Source of the DNA: Kluyvera sp040932435
GTDB lineage: Bacteria > Pseudomonadota > Gammaproteobacteria > Enterobacterales > Enterobacteriaceae
Assembly (NCBI RefSeq): GCF_040932435.1
Contig: NZ_JBFQGA010000002.1
Location: 186,001-250,000 of the forward strand
Length of the DNA: 64,000 bases
Direction of reading: 5' to 3'
Under the pieces are notes generated by a model. That model saw only the letters and a program-made list of their open reading frames with translations. It made no database searches and was not told the DNA's origin. Made by a program: the position numbers and the translations under genes. Below are positions 7,591 to 14,517 of the stretch, one piece after another (positions within the stretch are counted from its first letter, which is position 1; each line of letters starts with the position of its first letter).

Positions 7591-8730
7591 TTAGTACAGA
7601 GAATGGGTGTTGCGTTCGATATCTTCTTTAGTGATGCGACCGAACATTTTCCAGTAACACCACGTGGTGTAGGCCAGAATAATCGGTACGAAGACAATCG
7701 CGACATAGGTCATCAGGTTCAGCGTTAACTGGCTAGACGTTGCATCCCACATGGTCAGGCTCGCGTTCATCATTGTGCTAGAAGGCATAATGAATGGGAA
7801 CATAGCGATGCCCGCGGTCAGGATGATGCACGCCAGCGTCAGCGAGGAGAACAGGAACGCCCATGCTCCTTTATCAGCTTTGGTGGTAACAATGGTCAGC
7901 AACGGCAGCACTACGCCCAGAGCAGGAATCGCCCACAGCGCTGGCATGTTGTTGAAGTTCACCATCCATGCACCCGCTTCACGCGCCACTTCTTTGGTCA
8001 ACGGGTTAGACGGACCGGTATGATCCAGAACCGATTTCACCACGTAGCCATCAATACCGTAGTAGACCCAAACGCCTGCCAGTGCGAAGCACACCATCGT
8101 CACCAGCGCCGCCACCATAGAGACGTTACGTGTACGCAGGTGCAGTTCGCCCACGGTACGCATCTGCAAATAGGTTGCGCCCTGGGTCAGGATCATCGCG
8201 GCACTCACAATACCGGCCAACAGACCAAACGGATTCAGCAGTTGGAAGAAGTTACCGGTGTAGTACAGGCGCATATATTCATCGACGTGGAACGGTACGC
8301 CCTGCAGCAGGTTACCGAACGCGACGCCAATCACCAGCGGTGGCACGAAGCTACCGATGAAGATGCCCCAGTCCCACATATTGCGCCAGCGGGTGTCTTC
8401 GATCTTCGAGCGGTAGTCAAAGCCAACCGGACGGAAGAACAAGGATGCCAGCACAAGGATCATCGCCACGTAGAAGCCGGAGAAGGCAGCTGCGTAGACC
8501 ATCGGCCATGCGGCAAACAGCGCGCCACCGGCGGTGATGAGCCACACCTGGTTACCGTCCCAGTGCGGAGCGATGGAGTTAATCATGATTCGACGCTCGG
8601 TGTCATTACGACCGAGGAAGCGGGTGAGCATGCCCACCCCCATGTCGAAACCGTCGGCGACGGCAAAACCAATCAGCAAGACACCAATTAGCAGCCACCA
8701 GATAAAACGTAGTACTTCATAATCGATCAT
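7591..8730 (-). CDS. cydB: Cytochrome bd-I ubiquinol oxidase subunit II CydB
   Basis: 379-residue integral membrane subunit of the high-affinity, low-oxygen quinol oxidase; same length as E. coli CydB. The N-terminal ADGFDMGVGML motif and several transmembrane helices are intact. It pairs with CydA and carries no haem itself in E. coli. Transcribed with cydA (15 bases upstream) and cydX. Confidence 0.97.
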   Translation of the reverse strand: MIDYEVLRFIWWLLIGVLLIGFAVADGFDMGVGMLTRFLGRNDTERRIMINSIAPHWDGNQVWLITAGGALFAAWPMVYAAAFSGFYVAMILVLASLFFRPVGFDYRSKIEDTRWRNMWDWGIFIGSFVPPLVIGVAFGNLLQGVPFHVDEYMRLYYTGNFFQLLNPFGLLAGIVSAAMILTQGATYLQMRTVGELHLRTRNVSMVAALVTMVCFALAGVWVYYGIDGYVVKSVLDHTGPSNPLTKEVAREAGAWMVNFNNMPALWAIPALGVVLPLLTIVTTKADKGAWAFLFSSLTLACIILTAGIAMFPFIMPSSTMMNASLTMWDATSSQLTLNLMTYVAIVFVPIILAYTTWCYWKMFGRITKEDIERNTHSLY

Positions 8731-8745
8731 TTGACGACTCCTGTC

Positions 8746-10314
8746 TTAGCGTGCCGGCTGAGTAGTCGCGGTAGACTGCTCATAGTGGTAACGACCGGTT
8801 TTCAAGCTGCTTGGTCCACGGCGGGCAAATTTGAACATCAGGTACAGTTCTGCGACGAGGAACAGAGTGTACAGACCACAAATCAGCAGCATCGAGAAGA
8901 TCAGATCGCCAGCGGTCAGACTGGAGTTGGCCACTGCCGTCGGCAGAACCTCACCAATTGCCCACGGCTGACGGCCGTACTCGGCAACAAACCAACCTGA
9001 CTCAATAGCAATCCACGGCAGCGGAATCGCGTACAACGCGGTACGCAGCAGCCATTTTTTCTCACCGATCTGGTTACGAATCACGGTCCAGAAGGAAACC
9101 GCAATAATTGCCAGCATCAGGATGCCGCACGCCACCATGATACGGAAAGCGAAGTACAGCGGCGCAACGCGTGGGATAGAGTCTTTCGTTGCTTGGCTAA
9201 TCTGCGCTTCCGTTGCGTCAGCAACGTTGTCGGTATAGCGCTTGAGCAACAGACCGTAGCCCAGGTCTTTTTTGACGTGGTTGAACTCATCACGAACGGA
9301 CTGGTCAGCCGAACCACCACGCAGCTGTTCGAGCAGCGAGTAGGCTTTCATACCGTTACGGATACGCTCTTCGTGCTGCACCATCAGATCTTTCAGACCG
9401 GTCACCTGCTTATCAACAGAGCGGGTCGCGATGATGCCAAGCGCGTAAGGAATTTGAATAGAGAAACGGTTTTCCTGTGCGTCCTGATCGGGAATACCAA
9501 ACAGGGTAAAGGCGGCAGGCGCTGGCTGAGTTTCCCATTCGGCTTCAATGGCGGCCAGTTTGGTTTTCTGCACGTCGCCCATTTCGTAACCGGATTCATC
9601 ACCCAGAACGATAACAGACAGGATAGCCGCCATGCCGAAGCTTGCAGCAATGGCGAAGGAGCGCTTCGCAAAAGCGAAGTCACGACCGCGCAGCATATAG
9701 TAGGAGCTGATGCCAAGTACGAACATCGCGCCGCACACGTAGCCGGAGGCGACGGTGTGGACGAATTTCACCTGTGCGACCGGGTTAAGGACCAGCTCAG
9801 AGAAGCTGACCATTTCCATACGCATGGTTTCGAAGTTGAAATCGGAGGCAATCGGGTTCTGCATCCAACCGTTCGCGACCAGAATCCACAGTGCGGAGAG
9901 GTTGGAGCCAAGCGCCACCAGCCAAGTGACAGCCATGTGCTGGACTTTGCCCAGACGATCCCAACCGAAGAAGAACAGACCTACAAAGGTAGATTCGAGG
10001 AAGAAGGCCATTAGACCTTCGATGGCCAGCGGCGCACCGAAGATATCGCCTACATAGTGGGAATAGTAAGACCAGTTAGTCCCGAACTGGAACTCCATGG
10101 TCAAACCGGTCGCCACACCCAGAGCAAAGTTGATACCAAACAACTTGCCCCAGAACTTGGTCATATCTTTATAAATCTGTTTGCCGGAAAGGACGTAGAC
10201 CGTTTCCATGATTGCCAGCAGGAACGCCATACCCAGCGTCAGCGGTACAAACAGGAAGTGGTACATCGCGGTCAAGGCAAACTGTAAGCGCGACAGTTCG
10301 ACTATATCTAACAT
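8746..10314 (-). CDS. cydA: Cytochrome bd-I ubiquinol oxidase subunit I CydA
   Basis: 522-residue haem-bearing subunit that oxidises ubiquinol and reduces oxygen to water without proton pumping. His19 in the first helix (MYHFLFVPL) is the haem d/b595-side ligand of the family. The region between about residues 250 and 320 is the periplasmic Q loop, which includes the LKDLMVQHEERIRNG segment. The second of two ATG codons gives the E. coli length. The upstream gap carries a perfect FNR site and an ArcA-like site, consistent with oxygen control. Confidence 0.97.
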   Translation of the reverse strand: MLDIVELSRLQFALTAMYHFLFVPLTLGMAFLLAIMETVYVLSGKQIYKDMTKFWGKLFGINFALGVATGLTMEFQFGTNWSYYSHYVGDIFGAPLAIEGLMAFFLESTFVGLFFFGWDRLGKVQHMAVTWLVALGSNLSALWILVANGWMQNPIASDFNFETMRMEMVSFSELVLNPVAQVKFVHTVASGYVCGAMFVLGISSYYMLRGRDFAFAKRSFAIAASFGMAAILSVIVLGDESGYEMGDVQKTKLAAIEAEWETQPAPAAFTLFGIPDQDAQENRFSIQIPYALGIIATRSVDKQVTGLKDLMVQHEERIRNGMKAYSLLEQLRGGSADQSVRDEFNHVKKDLGYGLLLKRYTDNVADATEAQISQATKDSIPRVAPLYFAFRIMVACGILMLAIIAVSFWTVIRNQIGEKKWLLRTALYAIPLPWIAIESGWFVAEYGRQPWAIGEVLPTAVANSSLTAGDLIFSMLLICGLYTLFLVAELYLMFKFARRGPSSLKTGRYHYEQSTATTQPAR

Positions 10315-10648
10315 CATGACTCCTTGCTCATCGCATGAAGACTCCGAGATTGAACCCGCTAGCGGGATTCAAACACATGCCCCAATACAAATTTATTTGT
10401 TTCCCGCTTCGTTGCTTTCTCTTCTCAGAGGAAATCATTGTCAGCAAAGGTTACAAATACGTTAATAAAAAACTCAAATTGATCCCTCGAATATATTACG
10501 CCGTAATAACCATACAATAAACAGGTTTTTACTGAACTGTCTTTACGTTTTACGACGTTGATCAATATATAGCGGAGAGGGTAGTTTTCAGCCAGTTTGA
10601 TCCGGGACAATTAAACGCTTTTTCGCCAATATTGCCAAGCTTTAGATA

Positions 10649-10662
10649 TTGATATAAATCAA
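10649..10662. promoter_or_regulatory. FNR-binding site upstream of cydA
   Basis: TTGAT-ATAA-ATCAA is a perfect match to the FNR consensus. It lies about 335 bases upstream of the cydA start. In E. coli FNR represses cydA under strict anaerobiosis while ArcA activates it at low oxygen. Confidence 0.75.
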
Positions 10663-10716
10663 CATTTACGCTTAATGTTGATTTGATGTATCAGGGGATG
10701 AATTGTGTAATTTGAT

Positions 10717-10733
10717 TGTTAAATTAATGTTTA
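10717..10733. promoter_or_regulatory. ArcA-like site upstream of cydA
   Basis: TGTTAAATTAATGTTTA resembles the ArcA direct-repeat consensus (GTTAATTAAATGTTA). The location 55 bases beyond the FNR site fits the known anaerobic control of cydAB. By-eye match, moderate support. Confidence 0.45.
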
Positions 10734-10906
10734 CGCAATGCGCCTTATAGTTACTAAAATGGCTGATATGGAAATTATAGGTAATGTAATTTAACTTTGG
10801 AATGAGGAAGAAAAAAGGAAAATTTAAAACAAGATTGTGTCGATTACTTCACGGTTATTTTCTTGCTAGCACATATTTCATTATTTTCTAGCTGTTCGTT
10901 TTTTCT

Positions 10907-11005
10907 CTATTCTACGCCGGACTCCAGTCGCCAATGTGCATCCATCGCCGTAATACGCTGATAAGCGTCGGCTATAGATTTACCCTGGTAGCCAAACGGC
11001 GCCAT
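10907..11005 (-). other. Orphan 32-codon frame after the sucD terminator
   Basis: Reading frame from an ATG directly behind the terminator T run, encoding a 32-residue peptide beginning MAPFGYQGKSIADAYQ. It has no ribosome site. The coding-like amino acid composition suggests the tail of a lost gene at the position of the E. coli mng block, but I do not recognise it. It may also be accidental. Confidence 0.2.
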
Positions 11006-11030
11006 TAAAAAAGGCCGCCCAAGGGCGGCC
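11006..11030 (-). terminator. Terminator of the sdhCDAB-sucABCD operon
   Basis: On the minus strand GGCCGCCC-TT-GGGCGGCC is followed by six T, about 75 bases after the sucD stop. Strong intrinsic terminator. Confidence 0.9.
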
Positions 11031-11106
11031 AACCATGTCGAAAACTAGACATATAAAGCTCCCTGCTTCCCGTATGCATCGGGAATTTATGAGGGAGCAG
11101 AGAGGA
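11009..11106 (-). ncRNA. sdhX: sucD 3' UTR, candidate SdhX (RybD) small RNA
   Basis: In E. coli and Salmonella the 3' end of the sdh-suc transcript is processed into the Hfq-bound sRNA SdhX, which connects TCA-cycle and acetate metabolism. Here the roughly 100-base 3' UTR contains a long hairpin (11058-11098, GCTCCCT paired with AGGGAGC and CCCG with CGGG inside) and ends in the strong terminator with T tail that such sRNAs require. Identity is by position and structure; I did not align the seed. Confidence 0.5.
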
Positions 11107-11976
11107 TTATTTGAGGATTGTGTTCAGCGCTTCGCCGATGTCAGCCAAGCTGCGTACGGTTTTCACGCCTGCAGCTTCCAGCGCTGCGAATTTCTCGTCC
11201 GCAGTGCCTTTACCACCGGCAATGATGGCGCCAGCGTGGCCCATACGTTTGCCTTTTGGCGCAGTCACACCTGCGATGTAACCCACCACTGGCTTGGTTA
11301 CGTGATCTTTAATATAGGCTGCCGCTTCTTCTTCAGCGCTACCGCCGATCTCACCGATCATCACGATCGCTTCAGTCTGCGGATCTTCCTGGAACATCTT
11401 CAGGATATCGATGAAGTTAGAACCCGGGATCGGGTCACCGCCGATGCCCACACAGGTGGACTGGCCGAAGCCGTAGTCGGTGGTCTGCTTAACCGCTTCA
11501 TAGGTCAGCGTACCGGAACGGGAAACGATGCCCACTTTACCCGGCTGGTGAATATGACCCGGCATGATGCCGATTTTGCATTCACCTGGGGTGATAACGC
11601 CTGGGCAGTTCGGGCCAATCATGCGCACGCCAGCTTCATCCAGTTTTACCTTCACGGTCAGCATATCCAGCGTTGGGATGCCTTCGGTGATGGTGATGAT
11701 AAGCTTAATGCCTGCGTCGATAGCTTCCAGAATGGAGTCTTTGCAGAACGGTGCCGGAACGTAGATAACGGTCGCGGTGGCGCCAGTCGCTTCTACTGCT
11801 TCGCGCACGGTGTTGAACACCGGCAGGCCGAGGTGCGTGGTGCCGCCTTTACCTGGGGTTACGCCGCCAACCATCTGCGTACCGTAAGCAATTGCCTGTT
11901 CGGAGTGGAAAGAACCCTGGCTACCGGTAAAGCCCTGACAGATAACCTTGGTGTTTTTATCGATTAAAATAGACAT
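11107..11976 (-). CDS. sucD: Succinyl-CoA synthetase alpha subunit SucD
   Basis: 289-residue alpha subunit. It converts succinyl-CoA, ADP (or GDP) and phosphate to succinate, CoA and ATP with SucC. The N-terminal CoA-binding Rossmann part (VICQGFTGSQGSFHSEQAI) and the phosphorylated histidine in GKRMGHAGAI near residue 246 are intact. Identical in length to E. coli SucD. The ATG overlaps the last base of the sucC stop codon, so translation is coupled; it is the last gene of the operon. Confidence 0.97.
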   Translation of the reverse strand: MSILIDKNTKVICQGFTGSQGSFHSEQAIAYGTQMVGGVTPGKGGTTHLGLPVFNTVREAVEATGATATVIYVPAPFCKDSILEAIDAGIKLIITITEGIPTLDMLTVKVKLDEAGVRMIGPNCPGVITPGECKIGIMPGHIHQPGKVGIVSRSGTLTYEAVKQTTDYGFGQSTCVGIGGDPIPGSNFIDILKMFQEDPQTEAIVMIGEIGGSAEEEAAAYIKDHVTKPVVGYIAGVTAPKGKRMGHAGAIIAGGKGTADEKFAALEAAGVKTVRSLADIGEALNTILK

Positions 11977-13142
11977 TATTTTCCCTCCACTGCGGCAACA
12001 ACCTGCTGTGCTGCGTCCGTCAGACTTTTCGCTGCAATAATATTCAGGCCGCTGTCAGCCAATTTCTTCGCGCCGAGTTCAGCGTTGTTACCTTCCAGAC
12101 GTACGACAACTGGAACATTAACGCCCACTTCTTCTACCGCGCCGATGATACCGTCAGCGATCAGGTCGCAACGTACGATACCACCGAAGATGTTCACCAG
12201 AACCGCTTTCACATTGTCATCAGACAGAATGATTTTGAACGCTTCGGTAACACGTTCTTTGGTTGCGCCGCCGCCAACGTCAAGGAAGTTAGCCGGTTCG
12301 CCACCGTGCAGCTTAACGATGTCCATGGTGCCCATTGCTAGGCCCGCACCGTTAACCATGCAGCCGATGTTGCCATCAAGTGCTACGTAGTTCAGTTCCC
12401 ACTGTGCTGCTTGCGCTTCACGTGGATCTTCCTGCGACTGGTCGCGCATTTCGCGCAGGTCAGCCTGACGGAACAGCGCGTTGCCGTCAGCGCCCAGCTT
12501 GCCATCGAGGCAGATCAGATCGCCCTGCTTGGTCACAACCAGCGGGTTGATTTCAATAAGCGCCAGATCGCGCTCAAGGAAGATAGTCGCCAGACCCATG
12601 AAGATCTTGGTGAACTGCTGAACCTGTTTACCTTCCAGACCCAGTTTGAACGCCAGTTCGCGACCCTGGTAAGGCATTGGGCCCGCCAGCGGATCAAGCG
12701 CAACTTTATGGATCAGGTGTGGGGTTTCTTCCGCCACTTTCTCGATTTCCACGCCGCCTTCAGTAGACGCCATGAACACCACACGACGGGAGCTACGGTC
12801 AACAACCGCGCCCAGGTACAGTTCTTTACCGATATCCGTTGCCGCTTCAACCAAAATCTGGTTTACAGGCTGACCGTGTGCATCCGTCTGATAGGTCACC
12901 AGACGTTTGCCCAGCCAATGCTCTGCGAACGCACGGATCTCTTCTTTGGAATTAACAACCTTCACACCGCCCGCTTTACCGCGGCCACCAGCGTGAACCT
13001 GACATTTTACTACCCACGGGCCAGCGCCGATTTTTGAAGCGGCTTCTTCTGCTTCGCGCGGAGTAGTACAGGCATAACCCACCGGAGCCGGTAAGCCATA
13101 GCGGGCAAAGAGTTGTTTTGCCTGGTATTCATGTAAGTTCAT
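11976..13142 (-). CDS. sucC: Succinyl-CoA synthetase beta subunit SucC
   Basis: 388-residue beta subunit with an N-terminal ATP-grasp domain (MNLHEYQAKQLFARYG, VVKCQVHAGGRGKAGGV) and a C-terminal CoA-ligase domain (NIFGGIVRCDLIADGI). It supplies the nucleotide site of the tetrameric enzyme. Same length as E. coli SucC. A REP-type repeat (13180-13261) separates it from sucB, within one operon. Confidence 0.97.
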   Translation of the reverse strand: MNLHEYQAKQLFARYGLPAPVGYACTTPREAEEAASKIGAGPWVVKCQVHAGGRGKAGGVKVVNSKEEIRAFAEHWLGKRLVTYQTDAHGQPVNQILVEAATDIGKELYLGAVVDRSSRRVVFMASTEGGVEIEKVAEETPHLIHKVALDPLAGPMPYQGRELAFKLGLEGKQVQQFTKIFMGLATIFLERDLALIEINPLVVTKQGDLICLDGKLGADGNALFRQADLREMRDQSQEDPREAQAAQWELNYVALDGNIGCMVNGAGLAMGTMDIVKLHGGEPANFLDVGGGATKERVTEAFKIILSDDNVKAVLVNIFGGIVRCDLIADGIIGAVEEVGVNVPVVVRLEGNNAELGAKKLADSGLNIIAAKSLTDAAQQVVAAVEGK

Positions 13143-13179
13143 GTGTTCTATCCATCCTTCAGGTAATCATTATCTTAAA

Positions 13180-13261
13180 CCGTAGGCCTGATAAGACACG
13201 ACAGTGTCGCCATCAGGCATTACGCCGGATGGCGGCGCAAACGCCTTATCCGGCCTACGGG
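13180..13261. repeat. REP/BIME element between sucB and sucC
   Basis: Two inverted REP units: GTAGGCCTGATAAGAC...GCCATCAGGC and GCCGGATGGCGGC...GCCTTATCCGGCCTAC. Extragenic palindromes of this kind stabilise upstream mRNA and bind gyrase or IHF in enteric bacteria. Here it could set the stoichiometry of SucAB to SucCD. Confidence 0.85.
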
Positions 13262-13280
13262 CAGGTGATACTCTTATTAA

Positions 13281-14504
13281 CTACACGTCCAGCAGCAGAC
13301 GGGTTGGATCTTCCAGCAATTCTTTAATGGCTACCAGGAAGCCTACCGACTCGCGCCCATCAATCAGACGGTGGTCATAGGACAGCGCCAGGTACATCAT
13401 TGGCAGAATTTCAACTTTGCCATCAACCGCCATCGGGCGATCTTTAATGGCATGCATGCCCAGAATCGCGCTCTGAGGCGGGTTGATAATCGGAGTAGAC
13501 ATCAGGGAACCGAACACACCGCCGTTGGTAATGGTGAAGTTACCGCCGGTCAGGTCTTCTACGGTCAGCTTGCCGTCACGGCCTTTCAGTGCCAGAACCT
13601 TGATGTTTTTCTCGATGTCAGCCATGCCGAGGGCATCAACGTCACGCAGAACCGGGGTCACCAAGCCGCGTGGCGTAGAAACCGCCATGCTCACGTCGAA
13701 GTAGTTGTGATAAACAACATCATCGCCGTCGATAGAAGCGTTCACTTCCGGGTAGCGTTTCAACGCTTCAACCACGGCTTTCACGTAGAAGGACATGAAG
13801 CCCAGACGGATACCGTGACGTTTTTCAAACGCATCACCGTACTGCTTACGCAGGTCCATAATTGGCTTCATGTTGACTTCGTTGAACGTGGTCAACATCG
13901 CGGTAGAGTTTTTCGCTTCCAGCAGACGCTCGGCCACGCGTTTGCGCAGACGGGTCATCGGAACGCGTTTCTCTGAACGGCCAGCCAGAGGAGCCGGTGC
14001 CGCAGCTGTTGCTGCCGCAGGGGCTTTGGCTTCAGCTTTTGCTGGTGCTTTCGCCAGATGTTTTTCAACGTCTTCGCGGGTCAGACGGCCACCCACGCCA
14101 GTGCCTTTAATGGCATTGGCATCGAGGCTGTGCTCAGCCAGCAGGCGACGGATCGCCGGGCTGAGCGCTTCATTATTTTGTTCTTCCAGCGACGCCTGCT
14201 GGCGCTGCGCCGGAGTGGACTCTTTCGCTTCAGACTTGGCGCTGGTTTCTTTACCCGCGCTGTTGCCTTCCCGCAGGCGTCCCAGGATCTGACGAGAGGT
14301 CACGGTAGTGCCTTCATCTTCCAGAACGGCATCCAGAATGCCATCCGCCGACGCCGGTACTTCCAGTACCACTTTGTCAGTTTCGATTTCTACCAGCACT
14401 TCATCACGAACTACCGCATCGCCGGGTTTTTTATGCCAGGTTGCCACGGTAGCATCTGCTACGGATTCAGGCAGGTCGGGAACCAGAATATCTACGCTAC
14501 TCAT
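13281..14504 (-). CDS. sucB: Dihydrolipoyl succinyltransferase SucB (2-oxoglutarate dehydrogenase E2)
   Basis: 407-residue E2 core. The lipoyl domain (residues about 3-78) carries the lipoylated Lys44 in EIETDKVVLEV; an Ala/Pro-rich linker, a peripheral subunit-binding domain (LSPAIRRLLAEHSLDANAIKG, about 115-150) and the catalytic domain follow. The catalytic His378 and Asp382 lie in YDHRLIDGRE. It is two residues longer than E. coli SucB, in the linker. Thirteen bases downstream of sucA. Confidence 0.97.
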   Translation of the reverse strand: MSSVDILVPDLPESVADATVATWHKKPGDAVVRDEVLVEIETDKVVLEVPASADGILDAVLEDEGTTVTSRQILGRLREGNSAGKETSAKSEAKESTPAQRQQASLEEQNNEALSPAIRRLLAEHSLDANAIKGTGVGGRLTREDVEKHLAKAPAKAEAKAPAAATAAAPAPLAGRSEKRVPMTRLRKRVAERLLEAKNSTAMLTTFNEVNMKPIMDLRKQYGDAFEKRHGIRLGFMSFYVKAVVEALKRYPEVNASIDGDDVVYHNYFDVSMAVSTPRGLVTPVLRDVDALGMADIEKNIKVLALKGRDGKLTVEDLTGGNFTITNGGVFGSLMSTPIINPPQSAILGMHAIKDRPMAVDGKVEILPMMYLALSYDHRLIDGRESVGFLVAIKELLEDPTRLLLDV

Positions 14505-14517
14505 TTTGTATCCTTAA

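Larger units (their letters stand above)
10315..11005. promoter_or_regulatory. cydA upstream region, AT-rich, without a convincing gene
   Basis: About 690 bases between cydA and the end of the sdh-suc operon. The cydA-proximal 400 bases are AT-rich and hold the FNR and ArcA-like sites listed separately, as expected for the multi-promoter cydA control region. In E. coli mngR, mngA and mngB lie between sucD and cydA; here nothing of them is recognisable except possibly a 32-codon frame at 10907-11005. Open frames at 10335-10520 and 10425-10610 show no ribosome site or known motif and look accidental. Confidence 0.6.

Noticed and set aside
11035..11967. Long plus-strand frame opposite sucD
   Set aside because: Shadow of sucD in a GC-rich third-position gene; long antisense frames also occur opposite cydA, sdhA, nagE and others.
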